NCBI RefSeq assembly: GCF_004153455.1
Contig: NZ_SDQE01000010.1
Span: forward strand, 107,829 to 171,828
Source of the DNA: Allopusillimonas ginsengisoli
GTDB lineage: Bacteria; Pseudomonadota; Gammaproteobacteria; Burkholderiales; Burkholderiaceae_B
Direction: 5' to 3'
DNA length: 64,000 nucleotides
A program made the translations under genes and the position numbers. Of this stretch, positions 37,469 through 45,303 are shown in pieces (the stretch's first letter is position 1; each line of letters begins with the position of its first letter). The notes under the pieces are model-generated. The model had not been told where the DNA came from. It ran no database searches and saw only the letters and a list, made by a program, of their open reading frames with translations.

Positions 37469-37681
37469 ATGCACGCCGAAGATCTCGAACTTCTTGTTTC
37501 CCGCACCATGCCTTTCGGCAAATACAAAGGCAGGCTGATTGCCGATCTGCCCGGCCACTATCTGAACTGGTTTGCACGCACTGGTTTTCCAAAAGGCGAG
37601 ATCGGACGCCTCCTCGCATTGATGCAGGAATTGGATCACAATGGATTGAAACCGCTGCTGGCTCCCTTACGCAAGGACTGA
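37469..37681 (+). CDS. DUF3820-family small protein
   Basis: 70-residue protein of the DUF3820 family, sometimes labelled quorum-sensing-regulated virulence factor. Core motif TMPFGKYKGRLIADLPGHYLNWF is clear. I choose ATG 37469; an earlier in-frame start at 37376 would add a basic N-terminus not seen in the family. It is two bases from the DUF488 gene, so the two form an operon. Molecular role unknown. Confidence 0.8.
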   Translation: MHAEDLELLVSRTMPFGKYKGRLIADLPGHYLNWFARTGFPKGEIGRLLALMQELDHNGLKPLLAPLRKD

Positions 37682-37683
37682 AC

Positions 37684-38217
37684 ATGCCACTTCCGTTCTT
37701 TACGATCGGGCATTCAAATCGTAGCCTGGACGCGTTTGCTGATCTGCTGAAAGAGGCCGGCATCGAAGTACTGGTGGATATCAGAACCGTGCCGCGCTCA
37801 CGCGCAAACCCACAATTCAATCAGGACACCCTGCCGCAATCCCTCCTGCTGTTTGACATCGCCTATGAGCGTATCGCCGAACTTGGCGGCTTGCGCGGCA
37901 AATCAAAATCCGTGCCCCGAGACGTTAACGGTTTCTGGGAGAACGACAGCTTTCACAACTATGCGGACTATGCGCTGTCCGATCAGTTTCGGCTGGGCTT
38001 GGATCAACTGATTGCGCTAGGGCACACACGACGCAGCGCCATCATGTGCTCAGAAGCAGTGTGGTGGCGCTGCCATCGACGCATCGTCACCGATTACCTT
38101 CTCGCGCGCCACGAAGAAGTACGTCACATTATGGGAAATGGCCGCCTTGAGCTGGCCAAACTGACGACGGGCGCGGTTATTCAGCCGGATGGAACGGTAC
38201 GCTACCCAGGCGCTTGA
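37684..38217 (+). CDS. DUF488 family protein
   Basis: 177-residue DUF488 protein. Conserved parts: FFTIGHSNRSLDAFADLLKEAGIEVLVDIRTVPRSRANPQFN at the N-terminus (family hallmark IGHS and DVR-like RTVPRS), YERIAELGGLRG, and MCSEAVWWRCHRRIV, which contains the conserved Cys, Trp and CHR residues. The family is linked to nucleic-acid metabolism by some surveys, but no activity is established. It follows the DUF3820 gene directly. Confidence 0.85.
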   Translation: MPLPFFTIGHSNRSLDAFADLLKEAGIEVLVDIRTVPRSRANPQFNQDTLPQSLLLFDIAYERIAELGGLRGKSKSVPRDVNGFWENDSFHNYADYALSDQFRLGLDQLIALGHTRRSAIMCSEAVWWRCHRRIVTDYLLARHEEVRHIMGNGRLELAKLTTGAVIQPDGTVRYPGA

Positions 38218-38325
38218 GGATCGAGAATGGCGTTCCGCCGTACCCATCTCGCAGGATGACCCGACTGATCGGTTCAAAATCTGCGATCAGGGCATGTCAT
38301 CAAAATGAATGAAACATGTCATATT

Positions 38326-38352
38326 TGTCACGCTGCCGTCACGCAACGGTCA
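38326..38352. promoter_or_regulatory. Three GTCA repeats at 11-bp period before the DUF4148 gene
   Basis: GTCA cores begin at 38327, 38338 and 38349 (TGTCAC, CGTCAC, GGTCAG), 11 bp apart, with further GTCAT copies at 38296 and 38318. An 11-bp direct-repeat spacing is the form bound by PhoB/OmpR-type response regulators. The site lies about 100 bp upstream of the DUF4148 start. Confidence 0.35.
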
Positions 38353-38452
38353 GCGCGCAGGCAATAAAGTGGAGTCCTGGCCAGCAAGCCTGGCATCAAG
38401 CTCACGCATAGCGACAACGCTACGTGAACATTTTTCTCAAAAGGAAACCATT

Positions 38453-38785
38453 ATGTCTGTTCGTTCCAAAACACTGTTCGCCCTCTTCGCCCTTGCCGTA
38501 GCGGCGCCCGTTACCAGCTTCGCTCAATGGGTTCCCGACAACACTGAACAAGGCGGCACCGAAGTCTACGATTGGCCCAGCGTAAAGACTCGTGCGCAGG
38601 TGCTTGAAGAGCTTGAGCAGGCCAAGGCGGACCCGGCGTGGGCGACCCGACAGGGAGAGGCCACCGGCCGTTTGCCTCAGGAAGCCACCGAGTCGCAACT
38701 GACAAGAGCGCAAGTCAAACAGGAACTCGAGACACAAACAGCTAAGGAAGTAGCGTATCTGGAAAGTTTGTATACCGGCGCGTGA
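38453..38785 (+). CDS. DUF4148 secreted protein
   Basis: 110-residue exported protein; signal peptide about 1-24 (FALFALAVAAPVTSFAQ). The rest matches DUF4148, common in Burkholderiales: two copies of a TRAQVLEELEQAKADP / TRAQVKQELETQTA segment, a helical repeat of unknown role. Start ATG 38453 follows AAAGGAAA. It stands alone upstream of the TetR gene. Confidence 0.85.
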   Translation: MSVRSKTLFALFALAVAAPVTSFAQWVPDNTEQGGTEVYDWPSVKTRAQVLEELEQAKADPAWATRQGEATGRLPQEATESQLTRAQVKQELETQTAKEVAYLESLYTGA

Positions 38786-38865
38786 AGCTGACTAACTGAT
38801 TTAAAAATACTCGCTCAAACCGCATTGACGTACACTTGTCGGTAAACGACCTTGAATCGATATGC

Positions 38866-39459
38866 ATGAGCACATCCAAATCAGTCAAAACGCGGCGCCG
38901 AGGCGCTGAACTTGAACAGGCGATCATCGAAGTCGCCTGGTCCTTGCTGCTCAAGCACGGCTACAGCGGACTGACCATGGAAGCTGTTGCGAGTGCTGCG
39001 CATACCAGCCGTTCGGTGCTTGCCCGACGGTGGCGCAATAAAGCCGACTTGGCCGTTGCTGCGATTCAGCAGCAACTGGTCAAGCATTCGGTCGAACCCG
39101 CCGATCGCGGCGACGTCCGGGCGGAGCTTCTGGATTACCTCGATCATCTCGGCTCGTACGCGCCTACCCTCCTCACGGTGTTCTCTTTGCTTTCGAGCGA
39201 CGCGTTCCGTGAAACGTACGCCTCCGCAAACGATTTGCGCCGGGCGCTCACAACAGGTAAAACGAGCCAGCTGGCATTGATTCTACGCCGCGCCGTGGAT
39301 CGCCAGGAAATAGATCCCGCCAAACTCGTTGCTCCGGTTGACACGCTGCTGATCGATTTGATTCGGCATCATGTCTTGATGAACAGAAAAGCGCCACCCA
39401 AAAAGCTGTGCGCGGCCTGGGTCGATACGATTTTCCTGCCGCTTGTCAGACAGCATTAA
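38866..39459 (+). CDS. TetR-family regulator convergent with mipA
   Basis: 197-residue TetR/AcrR-type regulator. Helix-turn-helix at about 36-56 (LTMEAVASAAHTSRSVLARRW), in which LARRW replaces the usual YYHF. The C-terminal ligand domain is not assignable. Start ATG 38866; earlier in-frame TTG at 38836 is unlikely. It converges on the mipA gene, whose promoter holds two near-identical palindromes of TetR type, so it is the best local candidate for their binding protein. No such palindrome precedes its own gene. Confidence 0.85.
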   Translation: MSTSKSVKTRRRGAELEQAIIEVAWSLLLKHGYSGLTMEAVASAAHTSRSVLARRWRNKADLAVAAIQQQLVKHSVEPADRGDVRAELLDYLDHLGSYAPTLLTVFSLLSSDAFRETYASANDLRRALTTGKTSQLALILRRAVDRQEIDPAKLVAPVDTLLIDLIRHHVLMNRKAPPKKLCAAWVDTIFLPLVRQH

Positions 39460-39521
39460 GGTTGGCGAACCTTCACGACCGATTGCGTGGAAAGCCCCCG
39501 GCCACCGCTAATAGCCATTAA

Positions 39522-40304
39522 TCAAAAGGTATAGGCAACCCCTAGAATGCCGCTTACCTGCGTTTTCCGCTTGACCAGCGGACTGTCTACCGCATCGCCC
39601 ACCAGGCGGCTGGCGCCGACTGCACCGACGACGCTCCAATGCTTGGACACATTGTAATTAGCGGCAACACGCAGCGAAAAGTCCTTGAATCCTGCCGAGG
39701 GACTGTATCGCGCCAAGCCGGAGTTGGCGGATTGCTCCGCACTGATGCCGAAGTAGCTGTCCATGTATTTGTCGCTGGCCCAATTCGCAGCCACGCTGGG
39801 GATGATTTTCAAACGTTCATTGACTGAATAAGGATAAGACACCCGCAGATTGGCAAGCAGGCCTCGCTCACTCTTGGTAATCGCCTGCGTTGCGGAAAGC
39901 GTGATGATCGAACCCGCGAGTCTGGTTGACACAAACAGGCGGCCTCCCAGCGCATTCGACAGCTTGCCGATACCGTCGGGAACGTCGCTGTCATCATAGC
40001 CTTTCATCCAATTGACGCCCGCGCCCACCGTGAAACGAGGCGTTTCAATAATATTCACACCCAGGCCATCGCCGGAACTGGCGAAAAAGCGGCCCTTACG
40101 CACATCCACCACAGGCGCAGGTTCCACGTGATTCTCATCGGAGCCCTGGTAGCGAGGACTGACTACCGCACCTACCCCGATTTTCACATGATCGTTTTCT
40201 GCGGCATGTACAGTACCTAACGGGGCTAGACATAACACGGCAAGGGCAAGGCCCCGTGGCAAATACCACCCTGAACGATCGAGGGCGGGGACAAGTTGAT
40301 TCAT
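39522..40304 (-). CDS. MipA/OmpV-family outer-membrane protein
   Basis: 260-residue beta-barrel protein of the MipA/OmpV family. Signal peptide to about residue 34 (VLCLAPLGTVHAAEND). Family sequence VGAVVSPRYQGSDENHVEPAPVVDVRKGRFF follows, then SVAANWASDKYMDSYFGIS, and a C-terminus ending GVAYTF with terminal Phe. MipA is described as a scaffold for murein synthesis and lysis enzymes in E. coli; others respond to osmotic or antibiotic stress. The strong twin palindromes upstream suggest tight repression. Confidence 0.92.
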   Translation of the reverse strand: MNQLVPALDRSGWYLPRGLALAVLCLAPLGTVHAAENDHVKIGVGAVVSPRYQGSDENHVEPAPVVDVRKGRFFASSGDGLGVNIIETPRFTVGAGVNWMKGYDDSDVPDGIGKLSNALGGRLFVSTRLAGSIITLSATQAITKSERGLLANLRVSYPYSVNERLKIIPSVAANWASDKYMDSYFGISAEQSANSGLARYSPSAGFKDFSLRVAANYNVSKHWSVVGAVGASRLVGDAVDSPLVKRKTQVSGILGVAYTF

Positions 40305-40320
40305 ACAAGGCTCCAGAATA

Positions 40321-40346
40321 TTTAAGATACGTTACCGTATCTTAAA
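40321..40346. promoter_or_regulatory. TetR-type operator 1 before mipA
   Basis: Perfect inverted repeat TTTAAGATACG-TTAC-CGTATCTTAAA (11-bp arms). Its core AAGATAC-N6-GTATCTT is repeated at 40367. Confidence 0.7.
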
Positions 40347-40365
40347 GTCTGTTTCAGTTCGCCGT

Positions 40366-40387
40366 CAAGATACATTTATGTATCTTG
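40366..40387. promoter_or_regulatory. TetR-type operator 2 before mipA
   Basis: Perfect inverted repeat CAAGATACAT-TT-ATGTATCTTG (10-bp arms) with the same AAGATAC-N6-GTATCTT core. Centres of the two sites are 43 bp apart, about four helical turns. Confidence 0.7.
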
Positions 40388-40705
40388 TTTGTGACAGTTA
40401 TATAGGGATTGAAAGCGAGTCCGTGCCGCGATTCAGCACGCTTTCGGTTTCTTGCTCACACTGCCGGGCCCGGCGAGTTTCCGGGGCCCCGCTCAATATT
40501 CGTGAGCGTCTGAACGTTGTGGGCTATCATGTTTTTCTACGGTACGGTCGCTGACGATCAACGCCCGGTTCTGGCGATTCCTCAACAGAAAAAACGCATG
40601 TTGTGTTGACATGCGCGCAACATCCCACGGCCAGTATCGTCTACAAGAGCGAGACGGATTCCGTTCTCTCCTGCTCTTAATCCTGCCATTTCCTAGGAGA
40701 CCGCT

Positions 40706-41365
40706 TTGAACAGAACGCTCAAAACGCAAGACGAAACAACCCTATCCGCCTACCATGCCGGCGACGCGGACGCACCTCGTGCGCTGGTCGTACTCCAGGA
40801 AATATTTGGCGTAAACGGTCACATCCGTGAAGTATGTGATCGTTTTGCGGCGGAAGGATACGAAGTGATCGCGCCCGCGCTATTCGACCGGATCGCGCCC
40901 AACATAGAACTGGGCTATGGGCCGGATGACATTCAGGAGGGGCGGGCGCTGCGTAATAAACTAGCCCTGGAAGCATCGCTTTCAGATATCCAGGCGGCGA
41001 TCGACGCGCTAGGCGACAAACCCATCGGGATCATCGGCTATTGCTGGGGTGGGGCCCTGGCATGGCAAGCGGCGTGCAAGCTGGATAAGCTCAAAGCGGC
41101 GGTCTGCTGGTACGGCGGCGGCATTGCCGACGCTCGCTCCCTGACACCCAAGGTCCCTGTGCAAATGCACTTTGGTGATCAAGACAAGTCCATTCCGATG
41201 AGCGACGTCAACGCCATCAAAACCGCGCAACCTGATGTGCAAATCATCGTCTACGAAGGCGCTGATCACGGCTTCGGCTGCGACCATCGCGGCAGTTACG
41301 ATGAAGCCGCTTACATGCTGGCGCAGGAACGCTCACTCGCGTTTTTTGATCGCTATTTGAGATAA
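40706..41365 (+). CDS. Dienelactone hydrolase family protein
   Basis: 219-residue alpha/beta hydrolase of the dienelactone hydrolase family (ClcD/CarbB-like carboxymethylenebutenolidases). Triad residues are visible: Cys in GYCWGG, Asp in FGDQDKSIP and His in ADHGFGCD. TTG 40706 is the start, because AGGAG lies seven bases upstream and the N-terminus fits the family. It is not beside a chlorocatechol pathway, so it may be a general carboxylesterase-like member. Confidence 0.88.
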   Translation: MNRTLKTQDETTLSAYHAGDADAPRALVVLQEIFGVNGHIREVCDRFAAEGYEVIAPALFDRIAPNIELGYGPDDIQEGRALRNKLALEASLSDIQAAIDALGDKPIGIIGYCWGGALAWQAACKLDKLKAAVCWYGGGIADARSLTPKVPVQMHFGDQDKSIPMSDVNAIKTAQPDVQIIVYEGADHGFGCDHRGSYDEAAYMLAQERSLAFFDRYLR

Positions 41366-41405
41366 GGGTAAAGGCCGCTTTCGTTGTCACGGCGCGGCAA
41401 TATCA

Positions 41406-41432
41406 GGCACGCTGCGCAACGGGCAGCGTGCC
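41406..41432 (+). terminator. Stem-loop after dienelactone hydrolase gene
   Basis: Perfect 10-bp stem GGCACGCTGC/GCAGCGTGCC with a 7-nt loop, 41 bp after the stop codon, in a convergent intergenic region. It lacks a T tract, so it may be a weak or Rho-linked terminator or an mRNA-stabilising hairpin. Confidence 0.45.
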
Positions 41433-41497
41433 CAGCTGAATGCGGCGGCCCCCGCGTTTCTGGACGCTATTCGAACTGTGGCAAAAGAGTACCGGAA

Positions 41498-42457
41498 TCA
41501 GAAGGGGTTGCCCATGCCCAACTCCTCCACCCGTTGCAACAAAAGCGCCCGGAACCTGCGCACCTGAGGCGGGGGTGTCAATACGCTATTCCAGACCATG
41601 ACAACTGGCTCCACGTAGCTGTTCAATTCAAAATCTAGCGTTTTCGCGATTTTGGCCCTCTCTAGCTGCTTTGCCACCTGCTCGGGGCATACTGTCAAGA
41701 ACTGCCCCGCTTGCATGAGGTTTGACAAGTACGCCATGTCCGCAATACATATCCCCGACAAGGGCGGTGCCGATCCCAGCGCGTGAAAGGCCGCATGCAA
41801 CAAATACAACATACGTGATCCTGCCGGGGGAATACACCATTGCAATAGCGCCAATTGCTGGGCGCTAAAGCTGTGAGCAGTATGTATAGGATGACCAACG
41901 CTCGCCACGATGACAACCCTTTGCGCGGCAAGTACTGATGCCCTCTCAAACTCGGGCCCCGACAATCGCGGATCATCATAGGCAAACAGCAAGTCCAACA
42001 ACCCCGATCGCAGATTCTCCAACATCTCGTTGATCGCGCCATCAAGCATGCTGATCTGAACGAGTGGATGATCTCGATAAAAATCACTGGTGACTTGTGC
42101 AAGAAGCCATTGAACTGATGCGGTTCGCGAGGCGATACGAAGCTTTCCTTTGTTTCCCTCTCGCACGGCTTGCAGCGAATCTGCCAGCCTGCTCAGCTGT
42201 GCAAGCAGCACACTGGCATGCTCGATCAGATCGCGTCCCGCTTCTGTAGGCAGCAACCCACGTGCACCCCTTTCGAAAAGCGGCATCCCAACGATGCCTT
42301 CGATCTCTGCCAGCGTCTTGGAAATGGCTGCAGGGCTCACATGAAAGCGCGACGCCACGGCCACAGCAGTACCCATCTCATGCAGAGCAAGTACGACGCG
42401 CAGGTGTCGCAGCTTCAGGCGATTAAGCAAGGCTTGAGAGGAATTAAACGTTGGCAT
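41498..42457 (-). CDS. LysR-family regulator of the MlrC-Bug operon
   Basis: 319-residue LysR-type regulator. Helix-turn-helix at about 20-50 (LRHLRVVLALHEMGTAVAVASRFHVSPAAISKTLAEIE, part shown), then a co-inducer domain of the GbpR/CbbR-like kind. Start ATG 42457 follows AGAGG; earlier in-frame starts are less likely. It is divergent, with a 229-bp gap, from the M81-Bug-amidohydrolase-G3E operon and is its probable regulator. Confidence 0.9.
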   Translation of the reverse strand: MPTFNSSQALLNRLKLRHLRVVLALHEMGTAVAVASRFHVSPAAISKTLAEIEGIVGMPLFERGARGLLPTEAGRDLIEHASVLLAQLSRLADSLQAVREGNKGKLRIASRTASVQWLLAQVTSDFYRDHPLVQISMLDGAINEMLENLRSGLLDLLFAYDDPRLSGPEFERASVLAAQRVVIVASVGHPIHTAHSFSAQQLALLQWCIPPAGSRMLYLLHAAFHALGSAPPLSGICIADMAYLSNLMQAGQFLTVCPEQVAKQLERAKIAKTLDFELNSYVEPVVMVWNSVLTPPPQVRRFRALLLQRVEELGMGNPF

Positions 42458-42686
42458 CAAAAGCCTCTTCTCCAGACAATTCAATCTCAAGTTAACCAGT
42501 TTCTCAACCCATGACAACATTAATTCGCTTGTTCCCGCGCCGTAGCTTTCTTATATTCATGGAAGCCAAACAAACATTAGATAGATGAGCCCGCCGGGAA
42601 AATTCGAAGCTGCTCATGGAATTGGTCACCAGAACCGTAGCACGGAACACAAGCGTGAGCTTGGAATCCGACAGAAGGAGGCATCA

Positions 42687-44189
42687 ATGCGTTTTGTCAT
42701 TGCGCAAATGAGACATGAAACGAATACGTTCTCTCCGCGCCCCACCCCGCTCTCTGCCTTCAATCGTGCAAGCAAGACCGACGAGCCGCTGCAAGGCGAG
42801 GAAGCCATCAAGGTATGCCTTGGCTCCAAGAGTGCGGCGGCGGCATTCATCGATATTGCAACCGCACAGGGCGACGAGGTGGTGATGCCGTTACTGGCCA
42901 GCGCCGTACCTAGCGGAATCGTCACTGCGGCAGCGTTCGAGAAAATGGCCACGACCATTGTCGACGCGGTTCGCGCCGGCTGCGATGCCGTGATGCTTGA
43001 TCTTCACGGCGCCATGGTGACAGAAGACTATGTTGACGCAGAAGGTGAATTGCTGACTCGTATCCGGCTTGCTGCACCAGGTATCCCAATTGCCGTCGCG
43101 CTGGATTTTCACGCGAACTTCAGTCGCTCACTGATTGATCACGCGACAGTGATCACCGGGTATCGCACCTATCCGCATATTGATGTGTATGAAACCGGCG
43201 TCAGGGCAGCCAATACTTTGATGAAAACGCTGCAGGGGACGACCCAACCGGTAATTTACTGGCGCACCCTGCCCATGCTCACCCATATGTTGCGACAAAC
43301 ACCGAGTGCGCAGCCGATGAAGGACATTATGGATCTCGCCATCGCCGCCGAACGTTCCGGCGCCGTGCTGAACGCCTCGGTATTCGGTGGGTTTCCTCTG
43401 TCCGATATCCCTGATGCGGGACTGACTGTGGTGATCGTTGCCGATAACCTGCAAGGACCGGCAGCACAGCAGTTGCTCAGGGAACTTTGCCAAATGGCAT
43501 GGGCGAGGCGCGCAGATTTCGTTTTCCCTGTCGAACCGTTGGCAGTGTCCGTCTCCCGCGCCAAACATGCCACGAACGGGCCGGTTCTGCTGGTGGATCA
43601 CGGCGACAACTGCGGGGCCGGTGGAACGACAGACGACATGACCGTGCTGTCAGAAGTGCTGCAACAAAAGTTGCAGAACCTTGTCGCCGGCCCTTTCTGG
43701 GATCCTCACGCCGTTGCCGTCCTGATTTCAGCTGGCATCGGGGAAACCGTTACCGTCGATGTAGGAGGAAAGACGGATATACCCGCACTAGGCATGAAAG
43801 GCCGCCCATTAACCCTGACAGGCTGTGTGCGATGCATCACTGACGGGAATTACCAAGTCAGAGGACCCATGTATACGGGCATGATGTTGAGCCTGGGCAG
43901 GACGGTGGTGTTTGATGTTCAAGGAGCATTAATCGTTATCTGCGAGAAACCACAAGAACCTTTCGATACGGGCGTGTTTACACACGCTGGCATTGACCCC
44001 TCGCATCATGACTACATCCTGATCAAATCCCGCCAGCATTTTCGTGCAGGATTCGAGCCCATCGTCAACGAAGTCATACTGGTTGCCGGCCCAGGCGTAT
44101 GTAGCTCCGACTATAGTCAGTTTCCGTTTCAGAGCCTGAAACGCCCCATCTACCCCCTTGATACCCACACGGCTTTTGCCAATACCTGA
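42687..44189 (+). CDS. M81-family metallopeptidase (MlrC/microcystinase C-like)
   Basis: 500-residue zinc-type hydrolase of family M81, whose named member MlrC degrades linearised microcystin in Sphingomonas. Many paralogues in beta-proteobacteria act on unknown amides. Start ATG 42687 follows AAGGAGG. Conserved segments: RFVIAQMRHETNTFSP at the N-terminus, MLDLHGAMVTEDYVDAEGE, YRTYPHIDVYETG, LVDHGDNCGAGGTTDDM and a KSRQHFRAGFEPI segment near the C-terminus. It heads an operon with a Bug receptor and a YtcJ hydrolase, so it likely hydrolyses an imported amide or peptide-like compound. Confidence 0.9.
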   Translation: MRFVIAQMRHETNTFSPRPTPLSAFNRASKTDEPLQGEEAIKVCLGSKSAAAAFIDIATAQGDEVVMPLLASAVPSGIVTAAAFEKMATTIVDAVRAGCDAVMLDLHGAMVTEDYVDAEGELLTRIRLAAPGIPIAVALDFHANFSRSLIDHATVITGYRTYPHIDVYETGVRAANTLMKTLQGTTQPVIYWRTLPMLTHMLRQTPSAQPMKDIMDLAIAAERSGAVLNASVFGGFPLSDIPDAGLTVVIVADNLQGPAAQQLLRELCQMAWARRADFVFPVEPLAVSVSRAKHATNGPVLLVDHGDNCGAGGTTDDMTVLSEVLQQKLQNLVAGPFWDPHAVAVLISAGIGETVTVDVGGKTDIPALGMKGRPLTLTGCVRCITDGNYQVRGPMYTGMMLSLGRTVVFDVQGALIVICEKPQEPFDTGVFTHAGIDPSHHDYILIKSRQHFRAGFEPIVNEVILVAGPGVCSSDYSQFPFQSLKRPIYPLDTHTAFANT

Positions 44190-44223
44190 ACAAAACCGTC
44201 AGAACAATCATTAAGGAGACGAC

Positions 44224-45216
44224 ATGATTAAACGAAACCGTACACGCCTGCTGATACCTCTTCTCGCGCTAGCGCTCGGTACCAGCGCAATCTCACCAAC
44301 GGCAACCGCGGCAAGTTCCAACGCACCAATGCGCATCGTCATCGGCTTCGCGCCGGGCGGCGCGCTCGACATCCTCGCTCGCACACTGGCAGAAAAGTTG
44401 CGAATATCACTGGGGAAGACCGTCATTGTTGAGAACCGGCCTGGCGCATCATCGCGGGTTGCACTGGAGCATGTCGTACGTGCGCCTGCTGACGGCAACA
44501 CTGTGCTTATCTCATCATCGTCGCCATTAATTATCTTCCCCTTGACCTATAAGCGGCTTTCGTACGATGCTGATGCGGATCTTCAGCCGATTGCCCGGAT
44601 TGCCAATGTTCCGGCGGTTGCGTCTGCCGGTGTGCAGCAACCATACCGCACCATGGAAGAGTATCTGGCATGGGTTAAGCAGAATCCCAGCCAGGGCAGC
44701 GTGGGGCTTTCCGCACTCGGAGGCGTGCTCCATTTCGGGCTGCTTACGCTCAGCGAGGCCATTGACATCCCATTGGTCCCCATCCCCTATCGAGGGGCAG
44801 CCATGATGCTCACCGATGAAATAGGCGGAACGCTACCGCTCGGTATCGATGCTGTCGCCGGCCAGGTCGAGCTATACCGCTCAGGGAAGATCCGCTTTCT
44901 CGGAGTGACGGGCACGGAGCGCTCGACACTGCTTCCGGAGGTACCCACTTTTCAAGAAGCCGGCGCTCCCGGATTTGAGGCAGCCTCGGGCTGGTATGGC
45001 GCCTTCGTTCCCAAAGGTGTCCCTGCGGCGACTGTTGCCAAGATCGAAAAGGCGCTGCTGGATGCGGCAGCGGACCCCGAGGTTGTCGAGAAAATCGCGC
45101 CATTAGGCCTTGAGATGAGTGGCAAGCCCGGCGCGGAGCTGCGTCAACAAATATTGGAAGAGCGCGCCAAATGGAAGCCGATCGTCGAGGCTTCCGGATT
45201 TACCGCCGATAGCTGA
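44224..45216 (+). CDS. Bug-type solute-binding receptor (tripartite tricarboxylate family)
   Basis: 330-residue periplasmic binding protein of the Bug/TctC family. Signal peptide to about residue 30 (LGTSAISPTATAA). Family signatures: MRIVIGFAPGGALDILAR, VIVENRPGASSRVALEHV and the RFLGVTGTERSTLLPEVPTFQEAG segment. Members bind carboxylates, amino acids or amides; no TctA/TctB permease lies nearby, so it is an orphan receptor using a distant permease or sensing. It is 34 bp downstream of the M81 gene. Confidence 0.93.
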   Translation: MIKRNRTRLLIPLLALALGTSAISPTATAASSNAPMRIVIGFAPGGALDILARTLAEKLRISLGKTVIVENRPGASSRVALEHVVRAPADGNTVLISSSSPLIIFPLTYKRLSYDADADLQPIARIANVPAVASAGVQQPYRTMEEYLAWVKQNPSQGSVGLSALGGVLHFGLLTLSEAIDIPLVPIPYRGAAMMLTDEIGGTLPLGIDAVAGQVELYRSGKIRFLGVTGTERSTLLPEVPTFQEAGAPGFEAASGWYGAFVPKGVPAATVAKIEKALLDAAADPEVVEKIAPLGLEMSGKPGAELRQQILEERAKWKPIVEASGFTADS

Positions 45217-45303
45217 TCGCGCCTCAGACGCGCTATCTCCCAGTGCCCCCGCGCAGAACAGCTTGGATAACCCTCTCCCAGGCACCAGATACAGGAGTTA
45301 CCA

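Larger units (their letters stand above)
40305..40705. other. 401-bp regulatory region before mipA
   Basis: No convincing gene. Near mipA it holds the two 20-bp-core palindromes at 40321 and 40366. Farther on are two GC-rich palindromes, GCCGGGCCCGGC (40463-40474) and CGGGGCCCCG (40482-40491), of unknown meaning, then the leader of the dienelactone hydrolase gene with its AGGAG ribosome site. Confidence 0.6.

Noticed and set aside
38312..38332. Classical Pho box before the DUF4148 gene
   Set aside because: The best TGTCAT-TGTCAC pair is spaced 9 bp instead of 11, so only the weaker three-repeat array is reported.
39458..39473. AAGGTT-GGCG-AACCTT hairpin at the TetR stop codon
   Set aside because: Short, AT-containing stem without a T tract; could be chance in a convergent gap.
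40493..40729. Minus-strand open frame of 78 codons before the dienelactone hydrolase gene
   Set aside because: The product is Arg/Ser-rich without family features, overlaps the hydrolase start, and has no ribosome site.
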